DNA from: Tissierellia bacterium
GTDB taxonomy: Bacteria > Bacillota > Clostridia > Tissierellales > Sedimentibacteraceae
Reading direction: 5' to 3'
DNA length: 37,029 nucleotides
Assembly: GCA_012519555.1 (NCBI GenBank)
Contig: JAAYPY010000171.1
Span: 1-37,029 of the forward strand
Shown here one piece after another: positions 9,727 through 19,441 of this stretch (positions are counted from its first letter, which is position 1; each line of letters starts with the position of its first letter). The notes under the pieces were generated by a model, which worked only from the letters and a program-made list of their open reading frames with translations, had not been told where the DNA came from and searched no databases. The position numbers and the translations under genes are program-made.

Positions 9727-10302
9727 TCACAGCAAGCTTGCAGAAAAATGTTTTGTCAATAAATTATTCAGTTTTGCAACAGGCAGTCCCTTTACATTAT
9801 TGTAACAGCCGTGTATTTCTCTAACCAATAATTCTCCGTATCCTTGAATACCATAGGCTCCTGCCTTATCCAAATACTCATGGGTTTTTAAGTACCTTTC
9901 GATGAAGTCTCCGGTAAGCTCATTAAATACAACTGAAGTTTTCTCATAATCTACTACCTTTTTTGAGTTTTCCGTATCGATTATACAAATGCCCGTAAAA
10001 ACATAGTGAGTTTTTCCTGACAAGAAGCTGAGCATATTAAAAGCTTCTGCTTCATTTTTGGGCTTACCCATTATTTTGTCTAAATATACAACAGTGTCTG
10101 CAGCAATTATAAGTGCATTTTCTTCACATTTTGAAAGTATATTGAATGCCTTCTCAAAAGCCACTTTCATTACTGTTGTTTGCGGGTAATCGAAGGAATT
10201 TACTATTTCTTTTGTTTCAGGTACATAAATACTTATGTCAGCATACCTTTTCAGAATTTCGCTCCTTCTTGGAGAGCTTGATGCCAATATTATTTTCTTC
10301 AT
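9727..10302 (-). CDS. maf: Maf-like nucleotide pyrophosphatase
   Basis: IILASSSPRRSEILK and ADTVVYLDKIMGKPKNEAEAFNML...GKTHYVFTGICI. Confidence 0.95.
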   Translation of the reverse strand: MKKIILASSSPRRSEILKRYADISIYVPETKEIVNSFDYPQTTVMKVAFEKAFNILSKCEENALIIAADTVVYLDKIMGKPKNEAEAFNMLSFLSGKTHYVFTGICIIDTENSKKVVDYEKTSVVFNELTGDFIERYLKTHEYLDKAGAYGIQGYGELLVREIHGCYNNVKGLPVAKLNNLLTKHFSASLL

Positions 10303-10310
10303 ATTTATCC

Positions 10311-10553
10311 CTATAGTTTTCTATAAATTATTATCCCTGCTATCAGTCCTATTATTCCGGCAACCGTCAGGCTGGCACTAAATCCGAAGGTTATTGTGAT
10401 AATACTCAGGTCTAAGGTTGCCGGTCCAAAACCGACTCCTTCCCCGTAATTCAGTATGGGCAGCGCATTTGAAAATGCTTTTCCTAAAATCGTTCCTATT
10501 ATAACTGATGTAAGTATGAGTAAAATAAAATAAATAGAATTGCTTTTCCTCAT
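10311..10553 (-). CDS. Small two-TM membrane protein (DUF4321-like)
   Basis: Short membrane ORF between maf and a Gx transporter gene; RBS-like GGAAGAGAGG before MRKSN. Confidence 0.6.
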   Translation of the reverse strand: MRKSNSIYFILLILTSVIIGTILGKAFSNALPILNYGEGVGFGPATLDLSIITITFGFSASLTVAGIIGLIAGIIIYRKL

Positions 10554-10554
10554 T

Positions 10555-11085
10555 TTAAGCCTCTCTTCCAAGTTTTAACAGTGTTTTTTCTAAATTGTCA
10601 GTCACAAAAATAGCAGTATATCCCACAAAACATCCGGTAAAAATACTTACCAATGACAATATGGGTAAATAATAATACAAATCTATAGTTGTAAACAGTA
10701 TTGCAGCAACCGTTATTTGAGTTGAATTATGTGCCATTGCTCCTAAAACGCTTATTCCGATTAAGCTGAAAATATTTTTTAGATACTTGCAGCCTATCGA
10801 CATTACAATTGTACTTACAATTCCGCTTGTTATACTGTAAATAAATGTAATGGGATTTGTAGCAACAACCATTAAAAGAATGCTTCTTATTACCACTACA
10901 AGAAAAGCATCCTTAAAACCAAATACGACTACTACTGACAATATTACTATATTTGATAAACCTAATTTTGCTCCGGGTGCAATGTAAGGTAATGGTATCA
11001 TGCCTTCTATTATGCTAAGTATCAGAGCCGCTGCAGTCAACAACGATAAAAATATATATCTTTGAGTTTTATTCATAATATTCAC
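10555..11085 (-). CDS. Gx transporter family / heptaprenyl diphosphate synthase component I-like membrane protein
   Basis: LSLLTAAALILSIIEGMIPLPYIAPGAKLGLSNIVILSVVVVFGFKDAFLVV is characteristic of the family. Confidence 0.8.
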   Translation of the reverse strand: MNIMNKTQRYIFLSLLTAAALILSIIEGMIPLPYIAPGAKLGLSNIVILSVVVVFGFKDAFLVVVIRSILLMVVATNPITFIYSITSGIVSTIVMSIGCKYLKNIFSLIGISVLGAMAHNSTQITVAAILFTTIDLYYYLPILSLVSIFTGCFVGYTAIFVTDNLEKTLLKLGREA

Positions 11086-11088
11086 TTT

Positions 11089-11478
11089 CTAATCAGCTAT
11101 GAAATCAATTTCGCTTTCATCATTTTCATCTACAATTTTTATAAACAACCCATTAGGAAGACATGTAATCATTTCACCGTTTCTTGATATCTTGCCTTGG
11201 TATATGCAGATTTTGTCGGGACAACTTGCATCATGTATCCATATTTGTCCATCTTCGATATGCAAGATATTATAGCCCGTGTCCGTTTCAATAGTAACCT
11301 CATCTTTAACATCTTCGGTAAAAACATATTCTCTCACCAATTGATTGTTTGAATAAATATACGCTATTTTATTGTTGCTTTTAACAACCTCTCGGCCGCT
11401 AAATATAATTAAGAAAACATTTATGATTATTATGGCTGCAATCAGCCCTATATCATATTTGTTTATTTTCTTTTTCAT
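11089..11478 (-). CDS. NusG domain II-containing protein
   Basis: N-terminal TM followed by IEDGQIWIHDASCPDKICIYQGKISRNGEMITCLPNGLFIKI, typical of the NusG_II family. Confidence 0.8.
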   Translation of the reverse strand: MKKKINKYDIGLIAAIIIINVFLIIFSGREVVKSNNKIAYIYSNNQLVREYVFTEDVKDEVTIETDTGYNILHIEDGQIWIHDASCPDKICIYQGKISRNGEMITCLPNGLFIKIVDENDESEIDFIAD

Positions 11479-11594
11479 AGTCTTCCTTCAATATGTCGTA
11501 ATAAATTTTATTTTATCACCATTTAAGTAATATTTCAACATTAGTTATTTACTTAATGATATTATTAATAATTATTTAAGATCTGTTCCGTACC

Positions 11595-12227
11595 TTACTT
11601 TTCAATAACCATAAAGTCAGTCACAAGTCTGGAAAGTTTATTGTTTTTATCGAAACCGTAATAAGTTGGAAATGTTCCTTCATTCCAACCACTGGCAAAA
11701 ACAATCATGTTTAGGGAGCTTTTTTTATCCATAGTTATATCAGCGCATGAGTCATCGCTTTTTCTTACCGCTTCCTTTACTTTGGCTTCATAATCCTTTA
11801 ATTCTTCTTCACTCATAATATCAAGCATTTCCATAACTTTTTCATCCATGAAGCAAGCAAGCCCGTTTTCAACTTCATATCCCATAAACTCATCGCGACC
11901 GAAACCTTTTGCTGATTCGCCTTTCAATAATGCCATCTTCCATTTAACAGCCTCGCTGTCATTGAATCGGACTTCTGCTGCAACAGTTTGTTTTTTCCTT
12001 TTTCCGGCCTTTCCAACATATATATTTACGGTATATGTTCCCGGCTTAACTTGCTCTGAAAAACATTCATCATCATACAATAAGATTGGATCTGTAGCTA
12101 TAATTCTGCCGGTTAACAGTTTAAGCTTTCCGGCTTCTTTTTTTTCAATTTTCATCCTTCCGAATTCTGTATCTGCGATTTGTGTATTTCCGTTAGTAAT
12201 GCTAAGAACATCTAAGTTTATATACAT
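11595..12227 (-). CDS. DUF4241 domain protein
   Basis: C-terminal GTFPTYYGFDKNNKLSRLVTDF matches the DUF4241 signature; internal GRIIATDPILLYDDE. Confidence 0.7.
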   Translation of the reverse strand: MYINLDVLSITNGNTQIADTEFGRMKIEKKEAGKLKLLTGRIIATDPILLYDDECFSEQVKPGTYTVNIYVGKAGKRKKQTVAAEVRFNDSEAVKWKMALLKGESAKGFGRDEFMGYEVENGLACFMDEKVMEMLDIMSEEELKDYEAKVKEAVRKSDDSCADITMDKKSSLNMIVFASGWNEGTFPTYYGFDKNNKLSRLVTDFMVIEK

Positions 12228-12241
12228 GTTATCTCCTCATA

Positions 12242-12703
12242 TTATTTTTTTCTTTCGTTTAGTATCTTGGTCAATTCATCCATGAATGTATCAATATCTT
12301 TAAACTTCCTGTAAACCGAAGCAAATCTTACATATGCTACATCATCCACATTTTGAAGCTCATTCATGACTAATTCTCCGATAAATTCTGTTGAAACTTC
12401 ATTCTGGAAAGTATTGTACAGTTGTTTTTCTACCTTATCTGCGATTGCTTCAATTTGTTCAAGACTTACGGAACGTTTATCGCAAGCGCGAATAAGGCCG
12501 TTTATTATTTTATCTCTGTTGTAGCCCTGCCTTGTGCCGTCTCTTTTTATAACGACAATTTGGGTTTCTTCTATTTTTTCGTATGTTGTAAAACGATGTC
12601 CGCATTCAATGCATTCCCTACGGCGTCTTATTTTGAACCCATCATCGGTAGGTCTTGTATCAATAACCTTGCTTTCTGTATAGTTACATTTTGGACATCT
12701 CAT
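12242..12703 (-). CDS. nrdR: Transcriptional repressor NrdR
   Basis: MRCPKCNYTESKVIDTRPTDDGFKIRRRRECIECGHRFTTYEKIEE zinc ribbon followed by an ATP-cone domain. Confidence 0.97.
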   Translation of the reverse strand: MRCPKCNYTESKVIDTRPTDDGFKIRRRRECIECGHRFTTYEKIEETQIVVIKRDGTRQGYNRDKIINGLIRACDKRSVSLEQIEAIADKVEKQLYNTFQNEVSTEFIGELVMNELQNVDDVAYVRFASVYRKFKDIDTFMDELTKILNERKK

Positions 12704-12758
12704 AAATTACTCCTTTTGATCTCACTAAATCATTGTAATATCATTACAGTTTCTTTAT

Positions 12759-13142
12759 TTATCTCAAATTGTTCATGAATTTTTCATCATTAATTACAAA
12801 TCTTTCGTGAGTACCTTCACCTATTTTTTTATCTTCATCATATGCCGTTACTTTAAAAACCAACCTCTTTCTGTCTATTTCAATAAGCTCTGCTTCTGCC
12901 CATACCTTTTTCCCAACTCTTGTAGCACTTATATGCTTTATATTAACCAAGGTTCCAACCGTTGAGTATCCCTTGGGCAGATAATCCTTTACAGAATTCA
13001 TGGAAGCTGCTTCCATAAGTCCAATCATCATAGGGGTTGCAAACACTTCAGCAGCACCGCTGCCGAAAACCTTGGCTGTATCATCCATTTTGACGGTTTT
13101 CTCTTCCCTGTATTTTAACCCAACAGATAAATTCAATTCCAT
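12759..13142 (-). CDS. FlK-like thioesterase (hotdog fold)
   Basis: FATPMMIGLMEAASMNSVKDYLPKGYSTVGTLVNIKHISATRVGKKVWAEAELIEIDRKRLVFKVTAYDE. RBS GGAGG before MELNLS. Confidence 0.8.
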   Translation of the reverse strand: MELNLSVGLKYREEKTVKMDDTAKVFGSGAAEVFATPMMIGLMEAASMNSVKDYLPKGYSTVGTLVNIKHISATRVGKKVWAEAELIEIDRKRLVFKVTAYDEDKKIGEGTHERFVINDEKFMNNLR

Positions 13143-13195
13143 AACTTCCTCCAACAGATATTCTTATCGTATTATACAATAAAACTTCAAAAAAT

Positions 13196-13225
13196 AAAAG
13201 AGGTTTTGATTTGAAAACCTCTTTT
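13196..13225 (-). terminator. Terminator downstream of the MacB-type ABC operon region or intergenic hairpin
   Basis: Perfect 12-bp stem AAAAGAGGTTTT / AAAACCTCTTTT with a 6-nt loop and flanking T/A tracts. Confidence 0.8.
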
Positions 13226-13250
13226 ACCAAACCCTGAACGGGCACTCCTT

Positions 13251-14588
13251 TCACTGTCTTTTCAGAGCTTCAACCGGTGGCAGATTCGATGCGTTTATTG
13301 CCGGATAAACACCAAACAAGAGTCCTGATGTTAATGCCACAAATACCGCTATTTGAATCGAATCAAAACTTACTACTGCAGAAAGTCCGTATTTTGCTAC
13401 TATGCTTACTGCCCAAGCTCCAAGCAAAACTCCTGCCATGCATCCGATTATGCTTACATAAACAGCCTCTAATAAAAACTGTATCAATAAATCTTCCTTC
13501 TTTGCTCCTAATGCTCTTCGTACACCGATTTCACTCGTTCTTTCGGTTACAGCCACCAACATTATATTCATGATTCCAATTCCGCCGACCAATAAAGACA
13601 CCGCTGCAATACCTCCAAGGAGCACGGTCATTATTCTGTTTGCTTGGTCAGCCTCTTTAACTAAATTGTTTAAACTTGTAATTGTTAAAGGCTCTTCACC
13701 CTTTTCAAAAACATTTTCTTTTTCACCGGGTATGCCGGGTTCTTCAGGCACTGGCTCCGCAACAGGTATATCCATTTCTCCGCCTTCGACCGTTGATTCT
13801 TCTTCCTGGCCGTTATCAGGTCTTATGTTGTTTCCTATGCCTATTTTCCTTTTGTATATTCTGCCTAGCTGTACCATGGCCAATTCCGCATCTTCCGCAC
13901 TGTCACACTTGGCCCATATTTCTAATATATCTCTTGTTTTTGCTATTTTCATAGCGGAAGTATAAGGAATAACAATTTTGTCATCAATTCCGTCTCCCTT
14001 ACCTTCCCCCTTTTCTCCTAAAACACCTATTATTCTGTAGTTTATTCCGTCAATTTTCATTGTGTGTCCTACGGGGCTTCTCCCGTTTAAAAGCGAATTT
14101 GCAACATTGTATCCTAAAACTACAACCGGTGACCTTTGCTTAACATGAAGTGATGTGAAAAAATTTCCACTGACCACAGGGTGGTCTTTGATTTGAGGAT
14201 AAGATTCATTTACCCCGATAATATTCATTTCACTTTCATCTCTTCGCCACCTTATGGGTGTTTCTTCCGTATATATGACGGGTGTGGCGTATTCAATACC
14301 TGTTACCCTTATGGGTAAGTTTTCTGCTTCTTCTATTTCAAATTTTACATTATCCGCATTTGATTTAATAACAATAACATTTTCGCCTAAGCTTTCAAAT
14401 TGTGCAACTATAGACCTTCTTGCTCCCTCACCTATTCCCGTTAAAGAGATTACGGCTGCAACTCCTATGGATATACCTAAAACAGTTAAAAATGTTCTAA
14501 GTAAATTTGATGTTATTCCGTCTAAAGCCATCAATGCAGAAAATTTCAATCTTACCAAAAGATTTGAAATATTCTCTCTGTCTTGCAT
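13251..14588 (-). CDS. MacB-type ABC transporter permease
   Basis: N-terminal MacB_PCD (LRTFLTVLGISIGVAAVISLTGIGEGA) and C-terminal FtsX region (ERTSEIGVRRALGAKKEDLLIQFLLEAVYVSIIG). Confidence 0.9.
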   Translation of the reverse strand: MQDRENISNLLVRLKFSALMALDGITSNLLRTFLTVLGISIGVAAVISLTGIGEGARRSIVAQFESLGENVIVIKSNADNVKFEIEEAENLPIRVTGIEYATPVIYTEETPIRWRRDESEMNIIGVNESYPQIKDHPVVSGNFFTSLHVKQRSPVVVLGYNVANSLLNGRSPVGHTMKIDGINYRIIGVLGEKGEGKGDGIDDKIVIPYTSAMKIAKTRDILEIWAKCDSAEDAELAMVQLGRIYKRKIGIGNNIRPDNGQEEESTVEGGEMDIPVAEPVPEEPGIPGEKENVFEKGEEPLTITSLNNLVKEADQANRIMTVLLGGIAAVSLLVGGIGIMNIMLVAVTERTSEIGVRRALGAKKEDLLIQFLLEAVYVSIIGCMAGVLLGAWAVSIVAKYGLSAVVSFDSIQIAVFVALTSGLLFGVYPAINASNLPPVEALKRQ

Positions 14589-14599
14589 ATCATCACCCC

Positions 14600-16333
14600 T
14601 TAGTTTGCAACCGGCAGAATCGAATCATTCTCGGGAACAGATTGACTTGGCATCAAATCTGTGGTGCTTCCTGTTACAACAAGCTGACCTTCTTCTAAGC
14701 CGCTTAAAACTTCCACATACATATCATTCATTAATCCAACTTCAATTTCAACTACTTCTGCCTCATTTTCTCCAACAAGCACTTCAACCTTCTGCTTGCC
14801 ATTTTCTTCAAATACCGCTTCAATGGGAATTAGCAAGGTATCCAAGGATTCTCCCGAGTCAACGAAACAGTTGGTATTCATTCCCGGTCTTAATCCTTCA
14901 CGTCCCTCAACCTTAATTTGCACATTATATACAGTTTCCCCGGATCTATAGTCTGTATAAGAGTCTAATCTCTCAACCTTGCCCTCAAAGGTTTCTCCCG
15001 GAAGTGCATCAACAGTTACAGTCACAGGTGCATCCTGTGTTATATAAAGAACATCTAAATCTGAAACAGTCGTGTGGATATACATTTCATCAGTATTGTA
15101 CACATCCATAAGCATCAATGACCATTGATCGCTTGTTTCACTGGCGGTAATTTGGTCACCCTCTCTGTAATTAAGATATGCCACCATTCCGTCCGTTGGA
15201 GCTGTAACTGTCATCTTTTCAGTAAGGGCTGAAACTTTATCTATTTTTTTATAAATATCATCAATTTCATCATACAATCTATTAATTGCATCTATTTTAG
15301 TCTGGATTGATTCTGTAACATCATTGCCTGCAATTCTGACTAATATTTGGCCTTCTTCAACAAACTCGTTTTCAGTTACCATTACCTCTGTTGCAATTAC
15401 AGTTGTATCTAAACTACCGGTATAGTATACTTTTTTTTCATTTAAAAATGAAGATACTTCTGCAGTGAAGTTTAACGATTGAATAGGTGTGCCATTTTCT
15501 TGCATATATATAATGGCTTTCATTCCCGGTTGAATAAGTCCCGGATTTGCTGCTTCAATCATACCGTTATGTACAAAGCTAACGTAATCTGAATTGGGCA
15601 CGGCATTTTCATTGAGCGATTTAATAGTACCTGTGACAAAGCCGCTGAATGCAGGACTTTCTCTATCCTTACCATCTTGGTCTTTATATCTCTTAACAAT
15701 TTGCATAAGCACTTCATCGCCCTCACTTAGATTGTCAAATTCATATTGATTTACTTTAAATGGAATTTTCACGAAACTGTCATCAACTATTGTAGCTATT
15801 AAGCTGCTTTCCAACATATCGCCCTCTGTTATTGATATGTTGCTTACTCTGCCTCTGATAGGTGCGCTGATGACAATACCGTCTCTGGGATTTATCTGAG
15901 AAACACTGGTAATTTCTCTGTTGATTGTTTTACCTAAATCGGAGATCTTTGAATTTATCTCATCTTGCTTATCTTGAATGCTTTCGGTTAAATCCGTCAA
16001 TATATCATTTAAGTTTGTGGCTGACAAACGAACTAAGTTATCTCCCTTTTTAATCATATCATTTGGCTCAACAAACACTTCTTCAACCGTATAAGTAATA
16101 TCCTGACCAATACCTTCAGGCTTTGGCGCTGTTATTGAGCCTCCCCAGTTACCGCTTAACTGTCCGGTGATATTAACTCCTTGCTTTATATCTCCTCTTT
16201 CCACAGCCTTTGTTGAGTATCTTGGTCCTGTAGAAGTCTGTGGATCTTCGGAAATCAACCATTTTGCCGTTAAATATCCGCCAAAGAATACTAATCCTAA
16301 CACTATTGCTATCGAAACAATCTTCTTATACAT
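14600..16333 (-). CDS. Efflux RND/HlyD-type periplasmic adaptor
   Basis: N-terminal TM and two lipoyl-like halves (GVNITGQLSG...; MTVTAPTDGMVAYLNYREGDQI; GLRPGMNTNCFV). Confidence 0.85.
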   Translation of the reverse strand: MYKKIVSIAIVLGLVFFGGYLTAKWLISEDPQTSTGPRYSTKAVERGDIKQGVNITGQLSGNWGGSITAPKPEGIGQDITYTVEEVFVEPNDMIKKGDNLVRLSATNLNDILTDLTESIQDKQDEINSKISDLGKTINREITSVSQINPRDGIVISAPIRGRVSNISITEGDMLESSLIATIVDDSFVKIPFKVNQYEFDNLSEGDEVLMQIVKRYKDQDGKDRESPAFSGFVTGTIKSLNENAVPNSDYVSFVHNGMIEAANPGLIQPGMKAIIYMQENGTPIQSLNFTAEVSSFLNEKKVYYTGSLDTTVIATEVMVTENEFVEEGQILVRIAGNDVTESIQTKIDAINRLYDEIDDIYKKIDKVSALTEKMTVTAPTDGMVAYLNYREGDQITASETSDQWSLMLMDVYNTDEMYIHTTVSDLDVLYITQDAPVTVTVDALPGETFEGKVERLDSYTDYRSGETVYNVQIKVEGREGLRPGMNTNCFVDSGESLDTLLIPIEAVFEENGKQKVEVLVGENEAEVVEIEVGLMNDMYVEVLSGLEEGQLVVTGSTTDLMPSQSVPENDSILPVAN

Positions 16334-17024
16334 TTTTTACCTCCACTACATCATCAGATACTATTTGTCCATCTACAAGTCTTATGATTCTTGAGCCATA
16401 TTCGGCAATTTGTTCTTCGTGGGTTACCTGTACAATCGTCATAGACTTTTTTTCATTTAATTCTATAAATAATTCCATAATCTTTTCACCGGCTTTAGAG
16501 TCTAATGCACCGGTGGGCTCATCAGCTAATATTATAGACGGATTGCCGACTATAGCTCTGGCTATAGCCACTCTTTGCTGCTGACCTCCGGAAAGTTGAG
16601 CAGGCAAATGTGTCATTCTGTCTTTTAATCCTACCTGTTCCAATGCGTTTTCAGCTAATTCTTTTCTTTTTTTACTGTTCATACCCCTATATATTAAAGG
16701 AATTTCAACATTTTTCATAGCATTCATCCTTGGAAGCAAATGAAAACTTTGAAATACGAATCCAATGAAAATATTTCTAACTTCAGACATTTTTGAATCA
16801 CTTAATTTATTAACCTGATTACCGGCTAATTCATAGGTCCCGCTTGTTGAATGGTCTAAGCATCCTATTAAGTTTAACAGTGTTGATTTTCCTGAGCCAG
16901 AGGGACCCATAATCGAAACAAATTCTTTTTCTTGTATTCTGAAGGAAATATTCTTTAAAGCTTCCACTTGTATTTGACCGGATTTATAAAGCTTGGAGAT
17001 ACCCTCCATTTTAATAATATCCAT
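16326..17024 (-). CDS. ABC transporter ATP-binding protein (MacB/LolD family)
   Basis: Walker A GPSGSGKST, signature LSGGQQQRVAIARAI, Walker B IILADEPTGALDS. Confidence 0.96.
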   Translation of the reverse strand: MDIIKMEGISKLYKSGQIQVEALKNISFRIQEKEFVSIMGPSGSGKSTLLNLIGCLDHSTSGTYELAGNQVNKLSDSKMSEVRNIFIGFVFQSFHLLPRMNAMKNVEIPLIYRGMNSKKRKELAENALEQVGLKDRMTHLPAQLSGGQQQRVAIARAIVGNPSIILADEPTGALDSKAGEKIMELFIELNEKKSMTIVQVTHEEQIAEYGSRIIRLVDGQIVSDDVVEVKNV

Positions 17025-17179
17025 CTTCCACCTCTCTTTGCATTTCAGTCCATATATTAGACGTACCGACTTAAGAAAAAGTTCAGTTATTTTTAATAAT
17101 TTTGTTAAAATTTATAAAAAGTACCTTTTAAATTATAACACCTTTCTCAAATAAAAACACTCTATTTATAAGCATTTAT

Positions 17180-17206
17180 AAAGGAACGAAATAAATTCGT
17201 TCCTTT
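17180..17206 (-). terminator. Terminator downstream of the 472-aa membrane protein gene
   Basis: AAAGGAACGAA / TTCGTTCCTTT, 11-bp perfect stem with a 5-nt loop. Confidence 0.75.
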
Positions 17207-17250
17207 TATGAATTATCATTGTTCGGACTTCTCCCACCGCTATGGCATCT

Positions 17251-18669
17251 TTATTTGATTACGTCAATTAGCAAGGAATCAATCCACACTTTATTCTCGC
17301 CCTCATATTCTAAATAGATACGCAGAACATCTGCATCCGTTACATTTATAGGCACTGTAAACTGTGACCAAATATCATCATATACATTAACCAAGGTATG
17401 GAAATTTGACCTTATTACCTCATCCTTATATGCTTCAAAAACTATTTGAGCCTGAATATCGTTTTTAGATTTGATTTTTCCGGAAATGCCTATTTGTCTC
17501 ATAAGCATGTAATTGTATTCTTCATTGGTAAAGTCAACGACAGCAAATAATGCCTTAACTTTATCTTGTCCATCATTTACTACACTCAAGGAACTGTTTC
17601 CTTCCACATATATATCTGTATCCTTTTGAGCGACCATACCTTCATATCCTATGCTTTCTAACAGTTCTTGGCTTAGATGTACGTCTGTGGACTCAAAAGC
17701 AGGCTCTTCCTCAACCGGTGTATTTTCCGGCAAGTTTTCCGGTGAATTTACAGGTGAGCTTAAAGGCGGCTTAACATTATTGACTGCTTCAGCTTCATTG
17801 TTTCCGTTTAACTTTTTTATTATTGTATTTCCCATTAGAAGTACTACAACAACAATAAGCAAGGATACTGCTGCTCTTTTAATATCTTTGTTAATAGTGA
17901 CTTTTTCTTTTTTAAGAGGCTCTTCATCTTCCAAATAAATATTGAGAAAATCATCAGAGCTTTCATCATGTATTACAATAGCCGGCTCTTTGGACTCTTC
18001 TTCAATATCATCAGCAACCTCTTCGCCAAAAATCATATTGAATATAGGTGAATTTTTGAGTTCAGCCAATGCATCTTTTGGAAAAACATATTCTCTTGTA
18101 ATACATCTTACTATTATTTTTATTATGTCGGGAGGTATATTATCGGATAAGTTATAATCAATTATTTCTGTTCCGGAAAAAATCACATGAATGATATTAC
18201 CTAATCTTTTAAAAGTTTCATTGTCTGCAATATCATATTCCTGTTCAAATATAAGATTGCAATCAACAATAAGCTCATTGTTTTCATCTATGTACAATCG
18301 GTCTAAATCTAAAATTTTCTGTTGTACTACATCAGTCATGTTAAATATATCCGCGGCTAAGTTAATTGTCCTTTCCGCAAGGTTAAACTGTTGTTTCATG
18401 GTTAGTTTATTATTTGCTATGTCTGTTAATTTTCTGCATTCTGTTTCTAAAGATTTTGTAAATATATAAATACGATCCTCAGTATTGTAGCATTCTAAAA
18501 TATTGGAGCTTAGATTTTTTAATTCCTCAACATTTATTAAATTAATAACTTTTTTGCTGGTTATTATATTTGAGTAAAAAATTGCACCCGTATCATTGTC
18601 TTTGCATTCCAAAATTCTTTGGAATACATTTTCATAAATAGTACGGATAATCCTGTAATTATTATTCAT
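17251..18669 (-). CDS. Hypothetical membrane protein: possible kinase-like N-domain, single TM, C-terminal beta/NPCBM-like domain
   Basis: Long ORF with N-domain of about 230 aa, acidic linker, TM (AAVSLLIVVVVLLMGNTII), Pro-rich linker (VKPPLSSPVNSPENLPENTPVEEEP), and a C-domain ending LRIYLEYEGENKVWIDSLLIDVIK. Confidence 0.65.
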   Translation of the reverse strand: MNNNYRIIRTIYENVFQRILECKDNDTGAIFYSNIITSKKVINLINVEELKNLSSNILECYNTEDRIYIFTKSLETECRKLTDIANNKLTMKQQFNLAERTINLAADIFNMTDVVQQKILDLDRLYIDENNELIVDCNLIFEQEYDIADNETFKRLGNIIHVIFSGTEIIDYNLSDNIPPDIIKIIVRCITREYVFPKDALAELKNSPIFNMIFGEEVADDIEEESKEPAIVIHDESSDDFLNIYLEDEEPLKKEKVTINKDIKRAAVSLLIVVVVLLMGNTIIKKLNGNNEAEAVNNVKPPLSSPVNSPENLPENTPVEEEPAFESTDVHLSQELLESIGYEGMVAQKDTDIYVEGNSSLSVVNDGQDKVKALFAVVDFTNEEYNYMLMRQIGISGKIKSKNDIQAQIVFEAYKDEVIRSNFHTLVNVYDDIWSQFTVPINVTDADVLRIYLEYEGENKVWIDSLLIDVIK

Positions 18670-18764
18670 AGCAGACCTCCGAATATTATTAACTATATAT
18701 TAACAATTATTTCGACAAAAATAAAGACATTTTTATATTTTTTAACAAAATATTAAGGATGAGC

Positions 18765-19046
18765 TTATTTCTCCTCATCCTTATGAATTTCATATTCAAC
18801 ATTTTCAACAATATCTTTGTTTTCAGTCCTATTGTCAAAATAATACTTCTTGGTTTTATCATAAATTACTGTCAATAAAAAGCCAAGCATTACTAAATCA
18901 TCCACTATGCCAAAACCCAATATGGGAGCAGGTATTAAATCTGCTGGACTTAGTATGTAAATAAGGGGTATAATCACCCACCACTTTTCCCTCAGGGGAA
19001 CATTTTTATCAAATAGAAACTTTATAATAAATAAAATTCTGCCCAT
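18765..19046 (-). CDS. DUF1232 (YkvA-like) family protein
   Basis: VPLREKWWVIIPLIYILSPADLIPAPILGFGIVDDLVMLGFLL matches the DUF1232 core. Confidence 0.85.
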   Translation of the reverse strand: MGRILFIIKFLFDKNVPLREKWWVIIPLIYILSPADLIPAPILGFGIVDDLVMLGFLLTVIYDKTKKYYFDNRTENKDIVENVEYEIHKDEEK

Positions 19047-19055
19047 AATAGTATT

Positions 19056-19424
19056 TTAAATTACAAAATCAACATTAGGAAGTTTTCTCTGCAGCTTTGA
19101 AATAAAATTGTTCGATGGATTGTTTGAATGACCTAATACTATATGTGTGCAATTTATTTCTTCTGCATAGTCAACTAATGTCTTTATAACATCTTTAGAT
19201 CTTTTAACAACTAAATTTGCAGCACCTACATCTTTGGTTATTTCAAATAAATATTCTAATGCATCACCGTCGCTTAAATTATATAAAAGCTTGTCATTTT
19301 CATTTACAACGTGAATAACGTTTAAGCAGCTGCCTTCTTCTCCTTTTGTAAGTTCCACTCCTTTTTTTATCAGTTTTTCGCTTGTTTTTTGTCTTGTAAC
19401 ACATACCAATACACATTTAGGCAT
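19056..19424 (-). CDS. Universal stress protein-like (KdpD Usp-type) protein
   Basis: MPKCVLVCVTRQKTSEKLIKKG...ADYAEEINCTHIVLGHSN-type Usp fold pattern. Confidence 0.7.
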   Translation of the reverse strand: MPKCVLVCVTRQKTSEKLIKKGVELTKGEEGSCLNVIHVVNENDKLLYNLSDGDALEYLFEITKDVGAANLVVKRSKDVIKTLVDYAEEINCTHIVLGHSNNPSNNFISKLQRKLPNVDFVI

Positions 19425-19441
19425 AATATATCTCCTTAAAA

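Noticed and set aside
13277-13954. Several plus-strand ORFs inside the MacB permease and adaptor genes
   Set aside because: They are antisense to well-supported coding genes, lack good RBS and have low-complexity composition.
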